Shown here: in pieces, positions 37,902 through 45,534 of the stretch | Layout of the letters: the number at the start of each line of letters is the position of its first letter | Position numbering within the stretch: the stretch's first letter is position 1 | Assembly: GCA_021324155.1 (NCBI GenBank) | Contig: JAJPJQ010000042.1 | Span: 62,001 to 126,000 of the forward strand | Reading direction: 5' to 3' | Length of the DNA: 64,000 bases | DNA from: Pseudomonadota bacterium | GTDB taxonomy: Bacteria; Desulfobacterota; Binatia; UBA9968 | Translations under genes and position numbers: made by a program | Notes under the pieces: generated by a model | Databases searched by the model: none | Told to the model about the DNA's origin: nothing | Seen by the model: only the letters and a program-made list of their open reading frames with translations

Positions 37902-38720
37902 TTACTTGCTTCGCGTCGCGCTCCAGTTGCCGCCCCCGCCCTTCGCCGTGCCTTCCATCTTGTCGCCGCTTACGTGGCCGCTGTACTGCGCCTCGCCGGC
38001 GGTAAAAGTGATCTGCTCACCTCGCAGGCGACCTTTGACAGGAACGCTCTTGCCGCCGCTCTTCAGCGTGCCTGAAATCATCTGAAACTGCTGCTTGATG
38101 TCGAGCTCGCCCTGCGGCAGCTTCCAGGTGCCCTGGACTTTCGCCGGCACGATCCAGAAATGCGCCGTGCACCACGACGTGCATCCGTTCGTGACATTCG
38201 CGGTCTCATCGTCCTCCCATTCGCCCATTGTGAACGAATTCGATACGACGCGCGTGCCCGGCTTCATGTCGAGGATCTTCGGACGAAGCTTCAGGTTGAT
38301 ATCGGGCAGCAGAAACATCGTGATGACCGTGGCTTTGGAAAAATCAGTTTCGAAAAGGTCGGCCTTCATGAATTGCGCCTTCTCGCCGACGCCTGCCTTT
38401 TCGGCGTTGCGCTTGGACAATTCCACCATGTCGGGATTGTATTCGATGCCCATCGCGCGCGCGCCGCGCTTCGCGGCGGTGATGACGGTCCTGCCGTCGC
38501 CCGAGCCCAGGTCGATGACGTAATCCTGCGGCGTCACTTTCGCGAGGTCGAGCATCTTATCGACCAGCGCCTGCGGAGTGGGTACCCAGACGACGTCTTT
38601 GCCTTCCTGCCCGACCTGCGGCTTGAATTCCTCTTTCGCGGGCTGCGCTCCGAGCGGGCCGGCGAGCAGCAGCACCGCAAACGCGCAAACCCAAGCATGC
38701 AACTTACCGGATCGTCTCAT
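37902..38720 (-). CDS. Exported SAM-methyltransferase-like protein
   Basis: A 272-residue protein with a clear signal peptide (about residues 8-26, WVCAFAVLLLAGPLGAQ), then a class I methyltransferase domain. Motif I DYVIDLGSGDGRTVITAA (D70) and the acidic residue in AMGIEYNPDM (E93) are both intact. An additional C-terminal beta-rich ~80 residues (ISGTLKSGGKSVPVKGRLRG) resembles a lipocalin-like or stress-domain tail. SAM is a cytoplasmic cofactor, so an exported enzyme is odd; it may be a pseudo-enzyme. A short conserved Cys-rich GCTSWCTAHF lies between. Substrate unknown. Confidence 0.8.
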   Translation of the reverse strand: MRRSGKLHAWVCAFAVLLLAGPLGAQPAKEEFKPQVGQEGKDVVWVPTPQALVDKMLDLAKVTPQDYVIDLGSGDGRTVITAAKRGARAMGIEYNPDMVELSKRNAEKAGVGEKAQFMKADLFETDFSKATVITMFLLPDINLKLRPKILDMKPGTRVVSNSFTMGEWEDDETANVTNGCTSWCTAHFWIVPAKVQGTWKLPQGELDIKQQFQMISGTLKSGGKSVPVKGRLRGEQITFTAGEAQYSGHVSGDKMEGTAKGGGGNWSATRSK

Positions 38721-38859
38721 GTGGCCTCCGTGGAAAATTCTTTGTTGTGGGATGTCAAACGCAGGTTTAATACCCCTAGATGGGTAAAATGTCTATACCC
38801 CGCGCGCAGATATCTTTTTCCGCTTCCTGAAAAATGTCACCATTTACCGGGGGCGGACG

Positions 38860-39810
38860 ATGCGCGAGAAAAATGAAAAGAAGGGCATCTTCAATTTTGT
38901 CACGGCGTCCGTCGAGAACTGGCTCGACGAAGGACCGTTCCAGCTCGCCGCGGCGCTCGCTTATTACACGCTGTTCTCGCTCTCGCCCCTACTGATCATC
39001 CTAACGGCCATCGTGGGATCGCTGGCCGGCGAGACGACTGCGCAGGACTATATTTACAATTCCATCAGTGGGTTGGTGGGAGAGCAGAGCGCTAGGGCCG
39101 TGATGGAAATGATGCAAAAAGCCCATCACGATGGCGGCGGCCTCTCGGCCACGATCTTCGGCATCGCCCTGCTGCTCTTCGGCGCGGGCGGCGTTGTTGG
39201 CCAGCTCCAGTCTTCGCTGAATACGATCTGGGGCGTCGAGACAGACTCGCGTAACGGCATCTGGCCGATCATCCGCGCCCGGTTTATTTCCTACGCGATG
39301 CTGCTCGCGATCGGCTTTCTGCTCCTGGTGTCGCTCATGGTCACGACGGCGGTCTCGGCGCTGAGCGATTATCTAAGAAATCTGCTGCCCGCCGTCGGCG
39401 CGATTTGGCCCGCGGTCGACATCGCCATCTCCTTCGGCTTTGTGACGATTCTGTTTGCGTTGATCTATAAATTCCTGCCCGACGTCAAAATCGCCTGGCG
39501 CGATGTCTGGGTCGGCGCAGCGCTGACGGCGCTGCTTTTCAGTATCGGTAAGCTGTTGATCGGTCTGTACCTGGCCAAAAGCGCGGTCAGTTCCACCTAC
39601 GGCGCCGCGGGCTCGATCGTGACCGTTCTTTTGTGGGTGTACTATTCGTCGCTCGTCTTTTTTTTCGGCGCCGAGGTGACGCGCGTATACGCGACGCAGT
39701 ACGGCCGCGGCCTCAAGCCGACGGAGATCGCCGCGCCGACGCACAACGGGCTCAAGAAAGAGAAGAAAATCGAAAAGGCAAATCCCGACGCCGAAAAGCG
39801 TCAGGGCTGA
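38860..39810 (+). CDS. YihY/BrkB-family integral membrane protein
   Basis: A 316-residue inner-membrane protein with about six hydrophobic segments, including the family's FQLAAALAYYTLFSLSPLLI (about residues 27-46). Once called RNase BN, the family is now thought not to be a nuclease; the function is unknown. The C-terminal tail is lysine-rich and cytoplasmic. It starts divergently from the methyltransferase gene, leaving a 139-base spacer, and its end overlaps the lipase gene by 10 bases. Confidence 0.9.
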   Translation: MREKNEKKGIFNFVTASVENWLDEGPFQLAAALAYYTLFSLSPLLIILTAIVGSLAGETTAQDYIYNSISGLVGEQSARAVMEMMQKAHHDGGGLSATIFGIALLLFGAGGVVGQLQSSLNTIWGVETDSRNGIWPIIRARFISYAMLLAIGFLLLVSLMVTTAVSALSDYLRNLLPAVGAIWPAVDIAISFGFVTILFALIYKFLPDVKIAWRDVWVGAALTALLFSIGKLLIGLYLAKSAVSSTYGAAGSIVTVLLWVYYSSLVFFFGAEVTRVYATQYGRGLKPTEIAAPTHNGLKKEKKIEKANPDAEKRQG

Positions 39811-40538
39811 TGCGCCAGCTCCGCGCCGCGCGCGAGGCGCTCGGCGATAATGCGGTAAACCGCCGCCGAAAAGCCGAGCCCGACGTGGGTCGTCGCGACT
39901 TCGACGTGCTCGACGTTGGCGCAGCCACGGTCGATGCATGCTTCCCAGGCGACGACCGCGTCGCGACGCGAATAGATCGCTGTTACCGGAATCGTCAGCG
40001 CAGTCTGATTGCGCAGCGCCACCTCGGCGGCCATGGCGTCGATGTCGATGCCGCGGCGCCGCATCGCGTGGACGATCACGGTGTATTTCGGTCCGCCGAT
40101 CACCGGCGTGCCCAAGGTTATGATCTGGCTTACGAGGTCGGGCCGTTCGCGCGCCGCCTCGCGCGCGAGATACCCGCCGAGGCTCCAGCCGACGATTTGC
40201 ACCGGCTGGCCCGTGCTGCGGTGCTGCGATACCAGGCGACGCAAGACGCGCACCAGCATCGCCGGCACGTCGAGATTTTTTTTACTGCCGATGCCTCTGA
40301 CGCGATAGCCGAGAAACCGGAGATAATTTCGCAGCAGAACAGTAGTCAGGTCGCCGACACGGTAGCCGGGAACCACCAGCACCGGCTCGCCATGGCCGTG
40401 CGGCAGCCGGGCGAGCGACGGCAGATTCAAGACGAGCCGCGGCAATTCGAACAGGCCGCGCGCTTCGCGAAAGAGCCCGGACGGCGCGGGCGCCTCGAGC
40501 GCTTCGATCATTTTCTCCATTTCGCTCGCCGATGCCAT
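39801..40538 (-). CDS. Alpha/beta hydrolase (lipase/PGAP1-like)
   Basis: About 245 residues from an ATG one base after the preceding stop (40540); the in-frame start 14 codons earlier would overlap that gene. The nucleophile elbow is GWSLGG (in QIVGWSLGGYLAREA), preceded by VLVVPGYRVGD (oxyanion region), and TLGTPV follows. Later Asp and His are expected near YSRRDAVVAWEA and ATTHVGLGFS. No signal peptide is seen. Likely an esterase or lipase. It is the end of the membrane/exported cluster on this strand. Confidence 0.8.
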   Translation of the reverse strand: MASASEMEKMIEALEAPAPSGLFREARGLFELPRLVLNLPSLARLPHGHGEPVLVVPGYRVGDLTTVLLRNYLRFLGYRVRGIGSKKNLDVPAMLVRVLRRLVSQHRSTGQPVQIVGWSLGGYLAREAARERPDLVSQIITLGTPVIGGPKYTVIVHAMRRRGIDIDAMAAEVALRNQTALTIPVTAIYSRRDAVVAWEACIDRGCANVEHVEVATTHVGLGFSAAVYRIIAERLARGAELAHQP

Positions 40539-40539
40539 C

Positions 40540-41577
40540 TTACTGGATACCCGCTGCGGCGAGGTAGCGCAGATCGACAAAGCGCTCCGCGGCGGGCAGC
40601 GGCCTTTTCAGCGTACCGGCTTCGCCCATATAGTCAATCACGCGCGCAAGGCCTGTGACGTTGATTTCACCCTGCTTCGGCAGCACTCCCCGCTCCGGGT
40701 CGAAAAAAAGTTTGAGGGACTGTTCGGCGGCCGCGTTCGAGGCGTCGGTCGCCTCGACGACCGCTTTCACGGCCGCGCCGCGCTTGGCCGGGTCGCGGAT
40801 AAACTTAAACGCCGCGGCCAAACCGCGCGCATAGCGGACGAGCGCATCCTTGTGCGCATCGGCCCAGGAGCGCCGCGCGGCGGTAACGGTATAAAGCAGC
40901 TCGGGAACCACTTCCGTCGAGAGACCGAGCACGCGGCAGCCTTTCTCGACGGCAGAGAAGTCCTGCGGTTGCCCGAGCGGCACCGCATCGCACTCGCCGC
41001 GCACGAGGCACTGGTAGCGCGCGGGCGTTCCCTCGATAATCTTAACGCGAAAATCGGCGGGCTTGAGCCCATGGAGCGCCAGCAGCTTTCGCGTCGAGAT
41101 CGTGATCGTTCCGGCCTCGTCCGCCAGGCCGATAAGCTTGCCTTTGAGATCTGTGAAGCTGTTAATGCCGGGCTTCGCGACGAGACTGTAGATCGGATTA
41201 TTGAATTCAGCGGCGATGGCTGCGGCGTCCGAGCCGGCGAGCGCCGCGCGGATGAGAAACGGCGTCGCGACATGCGTCACATCGGCGGTGTCGTCGTGGA
41301 GCGCCTCGATCATCTTGTCGGCGCCGCCGGGGATCGGCACGACGACCTTGAAGTCCAGACCTTCGCGGCGAAAAAAACCTTCGCGGTCGCCGATAACGAT
41401 CGGCAATGAAAAGACGCTGCGGAGCGACGAATACGCCTGCGCGTAGCGGAGCGGAATCGTTTGGTCGGCTGCCGCCGCCTCGAATGCCGCAAAAAGAATG
41501 ACTAGGAGAAAGGCAGCGCCGGATGCAAGCTTGGCGATGCGCGTGGCTATTTTCCTCCGACCCGCTGCATCGTGCAT
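40540..41577 (-). CDS. ABC transporter substrate-binding protein (NMT1/SsuA-like)
   Basis: About 345 residues from the ATG at 41577, with a hydrophobic N-terminal signal (GAAFLLVILFAAFEAAAAD). The periplasmic binding fold is recognisable: LPIVIGDREGFFRREGLDF, DVTHVATPFLIRAAL, LKGKLIGLADEAGT and LALHGLKPADFRVKIIE. No permease or ATPase lies adjacent. It overlaps the small carboxypeptidase-regulatory-like gene by 31 bases. One possibility is that its ligand serves a sensor or redox protein encoded upstream rather than an ABC importer. Confidence 0.8.
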   Translation of the reverse strand: MHDAAGRRKIATRIAKLASGAAFLLVILFAAFEAAAADQTIPLRYAQAYSSLRSVFSLPIVIGDREGFFRREGLDFKVVVPIPGGADKMIEALHDDTADVTHVATPFLIRAALAGSDAAAIAAEFNNPIYSLVAKPGINSFTDLKGKLIGLADEAGTITISTRKLLALHGLKPADFRVKIIEGTPARYQCLVRGECDAVPLGQPQDFSAVEKGCRVLGLSTEVVPELLYTVTAARRSWADAHKDALVRYARGLAAAFKFIRDPAKRGAAVKAVVEATDASNAAAEQSLKLFFDPERGVLPKQGEINVTGLARVIDYMGEAGTLKRPLPAAERFVDLRYLAAAGIQ

Positions 41578-41936
41578 TCGGTCTCCACGGCGATGACGGG
41601 TTGCTTGCTGACCGGCGTGCGCCTCAACGAGCGGGTCTGCTGGTAGCCCTCTTTGCTGCACGAGATGACGACTTTATCCGGCGTGATCTCCTTGCCGAAG
41701 CCGGGAAGCTTATAAGAGCCGGCGGCCGTGGTGCGCGTGATCACGGTGCCGCGACCCTTGATGTCGGCCGTCACCTTCGCATCGCCGATCGCTCTTCCCG
41801 AGGTATCCTTGACGAAGCCGAAGTACGTCGGCCCGTTGTCCTCGTGGACGTCCGGCTGGTCGTCGCTGCCTCCGGCCCATACGGTAACCGGCAGCAACAG
41901 CGCGACAGCGAGCAAGTGCAGGATGAAAAAATGCAT
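41547..41936 (-). CDS. Exported carboxypeptidase-regulatory-like domain protein
   Basis: About 129 residues from the ATG at 41936, which puts a signal peptide first (FFILHLLAVALLLPVTVWAG). The mature part is one beta-sandwich, with the pattern YFGFVKDTSGRAIGDAKVTA and a later GSYKLPGFG, as in the CarboxypepD_reg domain (PF13620-type). Two cysteines (ISCSKEGY, TECTMQ) may pair. The same domain heads both propeller/cytochrome proteins upstream in this cluster, so it may bind a shared partner or surface. Longer upstream starts would overlap a membrane gene and are not used. Confidence 0.65.
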   Translation of the reverse strand: MHFFILHLLAVALLLPVTVWAGGSDDQPDVHEDNGPTYFGFVKDTSGRAIGDAKVTADIKGRGTVITRTTAAGSYKLPGFGKEITPDKVVISCSKEGYQQTRSLRRTPVSKQPVIAVETECTMQRVGGK

Positions 41937-41944
41937 GGGCGAGC

Positions 41945-42283
41945 TTACCGAATGAAATAGCCCCTGAGAATATATCCGAATACCGCCATGACAGCCAGCG
42001 GTACGGCCCACGACCAGCCGGACCAGATTCGCGCGGTCCACGCGGCGGGAAGCGCGGCGGCAATCAACGCCAGCGCGAAAGCGCCGAGCGCGGATGTCGC
42101 CAACCAGCCGTACCAGTACATAGCCGGCTGATCCGCCGCGGGCTTCACCAGCCAGTGAAATTCCTCGCTCGCTGGGTGATACGTGAAGAGCGCGAGATTG
42201 TATTGGATCGCGATCACATAGAGAACGGCGTAAGCGGCGGCGAAGGCGATGGCGAAAACGGCGAAGGACCGGCCCGACATCAT
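41945..42283 (-). CDS. Three-helix membrane protein, unknown
   Basis: About 112 residues from the ATG overlapping the upstream stop (ATGA, 42280-42283). Three hydrophobic segments are visible (about residues 8-30, 58-80 and 88-106). A periplasm- or cytosol-facing segment YHPASEEFHWLVKPAADQPAM-type (with H36 and H43) lies between the first two. I recognise no family. The context suggests it forms a complex with the four-helix protein encoded just before it. An earlier in-frame start is only read-through of that gene. Confidence 0.65.
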   Translation of the reverse strand: MMSGRSFAVFAIAFAAAYAVLYVIAIQYNLALFTYHPASEEFHWLVKPAADQPAMYWYGWLATSALGAFALALIAAALPAAWTARIWSGWSWAVPLAVMAVFGYILRGYFIR

Positions 42284-42741
42284 GCTTCGAATCCCCTGAT
42301 GTTGTTCAGCACGTGGCCGACGATGAATCCCCACCACACGATGAACGCGAGCAGCGCGGTGAGAACGGCGCGCGTGCGCGTGTAGTCGGTCAGCGGCTGG
42401 CGCCAGAAATACCAATACGCCGGCAGCATCCCCAGGCCGAGCGCGACGAAATGCTCTTTCAGCTCGAAGGAGCCGTTCGCCTTGGCGAGCTGCATCTGCT
42501 CGAGCACGATGCGCACGTTCAGACGATAGCTCGGATAGATGATCGCCCCGAGCGCGGCCGTAGCGACGTACAACACGATGATGGCGCCGGCGTATGTGGA
42601 CGGCGAGACCGAGCGCATGCGGGCGACGAAAGAATCCGACGGCCGCTTTGCCGGCGTCCAGACGCCGATTGTCTGATGCGTGATCGCGCCGAGCAGCGTG
42701 ACCGCCATGAGCGCGTGCGCGATCAGGAGGAGGACGATCAT
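42280..42741 (-). CDS. Four-helix membrane protein with buried histidines
   Basis: A 153-residue protein with four hydrophobic segments (about 1-24, 50-70, 95-110 and 125-148). Histidines fall in or at the ends of helices 1, 3 and 4: H9 and H22, H97, H143. Such spacing resembles membrane-bound b-type cytochromes, where His pairs hold heme, but this is inference. YPSYR near residue 69 is an aromatic/positive cap. ATGA coupling to the three-helix gene suggests a two-subunit membrane unit, sitting beside c-heme proteins in the same operon. Confidence 0.7.
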   Translation of the reverse strand: MIVLLLIAHALMAVTLLGAITHQTIGVWTPAKRPSDSFVARMRSVSPSTYAGAIIVLYVATAALGAIIYPSYRLNVRIVLEQMQLAKANGSFELKEHFVALGLGMLPAYWYFWRQPLTDYTRTRAVLTALLAFIVWWGFIVGHVLNNIRGFEA

Positions 42742-42786
42742 CGGTCGCGAATTCTATCTAAGCGCATGCCGAGCGTCAATCGGCTA

Positions 42787-43788
42787 TCAGCGGCAGCTCA
42801 TCGGCGGCCGGTAGACCTGATGGATCGTCGAGCCGCTCGCGCCGCCCTGCGTCAGACCGCCGCCCGGCAGATGAATGTTGCCGTCGATGAAGGCGAGCCC
42901 GGTGACGCCGTGGACGGCGACCGGCATCGGATCGAGTTTATGCCAGGTATCCCTTACCGGATCGTAATAATCGTGGTCGGGAAAAACGTGGTACGGATGG
43001 TCGGGGTTGCCTTCGCCGCCGAAGAGATGGAAACAGCCGTTCGCGAATATCCCGTTGACGCCGCCGCGCGGCTTCAGCAGCTTGCTGCGCTTGCTCCAGC
43101 CGTTCGTTTTCGGATCGTAGACTTCGACGGCGTCGGTCCGCTCGCTTTGAAAGCCGCCGCCGAACCTGCCGCCGAAGACATAGACTTTGCCGTCGAGCGC
43201 GCCCGCCGCTAAATGGTTTCGCTGCGTCGGCAGGTCCGGCAGCTTCGTCCACGCATCCACGCTCGGATCGTAGACCGCGAAATGATGTCCCGCGGGCGGG
43301 CGGCCGCCCGCCACATAGATTTTCCCGCCGACGACCGCCGCCGCACCGCCGCTGCGCGCGGTCGGCATCGGCGCCTTCGTTACCCAGCGATTGGCGCTGG
43401 GGTCGTATTCATAAACCGTGTTGACGAAGCCCGCTTTGTCGGGATCGCTCTGCTCCGAGGACTGGCCGCCGATGACGTAGATCTTGCCGCCGGCCGCGGC
43501 GGGCATGACATGATTGAGCGGCACAGGCAGCGGCGCGGCGGTCTGCCATTTGTCGGCGCGCGAATCGTAGACCAAAACCGTCGCGACCGTTTTGCGGTCC
43601 CACGGATAACCGCCGATGACGTAAATTTTTCCGTCGAGCTCGGCGACGCCGGTCTCGGAGTTCGCCGCGATCAGCGGCGCGCGCAGAGTCCAGGAAAACT
43701 TCTCCTGCGGCGCGGCCGCCGCGCCAGCCAAATGCGAATGAACGACGAAGAGAGCCGCCATCAACAGCGTACAGCTTAAAACTTTCAT
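42787..43788 (-). CDS. Exported kelch-repeat beta-propeller protein
   Basis: A 333-residue protein with signal peptide (VLSCTLLMAALFVVHSHLAG). About six kelch repeats follow, each with a GGKIYVIGG- or GKVYVFGG-type strand, then an aromatic (Y.YDP.T..W) strand: examples near KIYVIGGYPW, KIYVIGGQSS, KIYVAGGRPP and KVYVFGGRFG. The fold is a beta-propeller as in galactose-oxidase-like proteins, but no copper ligands are evident. Function unknown. It follows the propeller/cytochrome gene by 20 bases. Confidence 0.85.
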   Translation of the reverse strand: MKVLSCTLLMAALFVVHSHLAGAAAAPQEKFSWTLRAPLIAANSETGVAELDGKIYVIGGYPWDRKTVATVLVYDSRADKWQTAAPLPVPLNHVMPAAAGGKIYVIGGQSSEQSDPDKAGFVNTVYEYDPSANRWVTKAPMPTARSGGAAAVVGGKIYVAGGRPPAGHHFAVYDPSVDAWTKLPDLPTQRNHLAAGALDGKVYVFGGRFGGGFQSERTDAVEVYDPKTNGWSKRSKLLKPRGGVNGIFANGCFHLFGGEGNPDHPYHVFPDHDYYDPVRDTWHKLDPMPVAVHGVTGLAFIDGNIHLPGGGLTQGGASGSTIHQVYRPPMSCR

Positions 43789-43808
43789 CGCGCTCTCGTC
43801 CGATCAAA

Positions 43809-45473
43809 CTACTTAAGCACCTCGACGTAGCCCATCCGCCCGGACAGATTTCCCGACCACCAGATGCGGTTCGGGTTGGTTGGATCGACCTCGATCCGGC
43901 GCGGATCGGATTCCGCGCTCGCCAGAGGATATTCCGTGAATTTCTCGGTTTTGATATCGAAACGCGCGATCTTATCCACGTGCTGCTCGCTGAACCAGAC
44001 GATCGGCGCCTTCGGATCGCCCTGGACCGAGTAGACGCCGGCGTCCGCGCTCGGCGGATCGAAGACCGTCATCTTGGTCGTCTTGTAATCGACTTTCATG
44101 AGCTTGCCGACGCCATGGAGACCGACCCAGACGTTGCCTTCGAGATCCATGCCGCCTTTCCGCGCGACGGGATTTTTCACGAAGATCGGATACTCGTCGA
44201 TCGAGCCGCTGGCGGGATCGATGCGGCCCATTTGATTGACGGCGTTCTCGATGAACCAGACCTTGCCGTCGCCGGATATCGCCATGCCGTAGGGGCTGGC
44301 CGTCTTGCCACGCTTGATGCCTGCCGGCACATCGTAGACCGTGAACTCTTTCGTCTTGGGGTCGAGCCGGATCACCTGGTTCGCGGCGATGGAATTGAGC
44401 CAGACGGTGCCGTCCGGGTGAACGCGCATCGTATTGCCGCTCGCGGATCCGCTCTTCAACTTGGGCAGCTCGTAGACTTCGAACTGCTTGTTCTTGGGGT
44501 CGTAGCTGAGCCACCGCCGGTTCGGGCCGCCGTCGATGAACCAGAGCTTGCCGTCGGGCGCGCGGTTGATCGCGTTCAGGCGATTCGTCGGCGATATGCC
44601 GGCCGGCGGCGCGATCTCGGAATAAGTCAACGCTTTTCCATCGAGACGGCCGAGCTTGCCGCCGACACGCTGCGTGACCCAGCCGTTGCCCTCAAGATCG
44701 ACCGCGACCTCGTGCGGCTCGGCCGTGTTGTTCGGCAGCTCGAACTCGACCGCGACGTACTTCATTGCGTCGCCTTTGACGAGCTCGCGCGGCAGGCGGC
44801 TGTTCGCGTCCGGCTTCGGCCTACCGCCGACGCTCGACTCGGAGAAGTTCGCGAGCGCGTATTCGAAAACGGTTGTCGCTTCTTCGTCCGTCAGCGGTTT
44901 CGCCGCCGTCGAGCCCTGCGCATACATACGCATGTTGTTGAGGATAGTCTGCCAGCGCTCGCGGCTCGCGCGCACCCGGGTGATACGCTGCGTGTCGTGA
45001 CAAGCGACGCACTTGGCTTCCATGATCGGCTTGCCTGCGCCGTCGGGCAGCGGCGGAGGCGGCGGCCCTTCGCCTCCCTCGCCCACCTGCTCGCCGGGCA
45101 GCCGGCCGGGCCAGGCAGGCGCGAGCGCCGGCGCGCGCCCTGTTGCGAGCGTGAGATTCACCGTCGCGGGTTTGCCGGCGGCGACATCGACCGGCGCCGA
45201 CAACCCGCTTTGACGCTCGCCGCCGATCGCTTGCAGCACATACTTGCCGCTCGGAAGGTTGGCGAGTGAGTAGCGACCTTGCGCCTGGCTCACAACCATG
45301 AAGGTAAGGCGACGCTCTTCATTACTCATCTTGACGAACGCGCCGGCGACCGGCGATCCCGACCCGTCTTTAACGACTCCGGTCACGCTGCCGGAGCGGT
45401 CCTGAGCCGCCGCGGCGCACGGCAGCATAAAGAGGAACGCGGCAACAAAGATTCCCTTATACCGTATGTGCAT
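43809..45473 (-). CDS. CarboxypepD_reg / cytochrome c / Vgb-like propeller protein
   Basis: A 554-residue exported protein. Order: signal peptide (1-23), carboxypeptidase-regulatory-like sandwich (about 28-112, VTGVVKDGSGSPVAGAFV), a Pro/Gly-rich linker, a one-heme c-type segment with KCVACH (C155, C158, H159) and a later MRMY methionine that may be the distal ligand, then a propeller (about 225-545) with repeated GKVWFIEN-, GTVWLNSI- and GNVWVGLHG-type strands as in the virginiamycin B lyase (Vgb) group. It is a paralogue of the gene just upstream. No lyase activity should be assumed. Confidence 0.8.
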   Translation of the reverse strand: MHIRYKGIFVAAFLFMLPCAAAAQDRSGSVTGVVKDGSGSPVAGAFVKMSNEERRLTFMVVSQAQGRYSLANLPSGKYVLQAIGGERQSGLSAPVDVAAGKPATVNLTLATGRAPALAPAWPGRLPGEQVGEGGEGPPPPPLPDGAGKPIMEAKCVACHDTQRITRVRASRERWQTILNNMRMYAQGSTAAKPLTDEEATTVFEYALANFSESSVGGRPKPDANSRLPRELVKGDAMKYVAVEFELPNNTAEPHEVAVDLEGNGWVTQRVGGKLGRLDGKALTYSEIAPPAGISPTNRLNAINRAPDGKLWFIDGGPNRRWLSYDPKNKQFEVYELPKLKSGSASGNTMRVHPDGTVWLNSIAANQVIRLDPKTKEFTVYDVPAGIKRGKTASPYGMAISGDGKVWFIENAVNQMGRIDPASGSIDEYPIFVKNPVARKGGMDLEGNVWVGLHGVGKLMKVDYKTTKMTVFDPPSADAGVYSVQGDPKAPIVWFSEQHVDKIARFDIKTEKFTEYPLASAESDPRRIEVDPTNPNRIWWSGNLSGRMGYVEVLK

Positions 45474-45495
45474 AGGCTTCTCCCGGTGGAAATAA

Positions 45496-45526
45496 AAAGG
45501 CCCGAGCCATGGAGGCTCGGGCCTTT
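45496..45526 (-). terminator. Intrinsic terminator after the upstream propeller/cytochrome gene
   Basis: A 13-bp perfect stem (AAAGGCCCGAGCC, loop ATGGA, GGCTCGGGCCTTT) lies 9 bases beyond the stop of the 45535-47223 gene. On the minus strand it is followed by TTATTTCC. It may reduce read-through into the second paralogue. Confidence 0.75.
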
Positions 45527-45534
45527 GTGAGTCC

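Noticed and set aside
43980-45269. A 429-codon open frame opposite the propeller/cytochrome gene
   Set aside because: Shadow of the propeller repeats; no signal or domain of its own.
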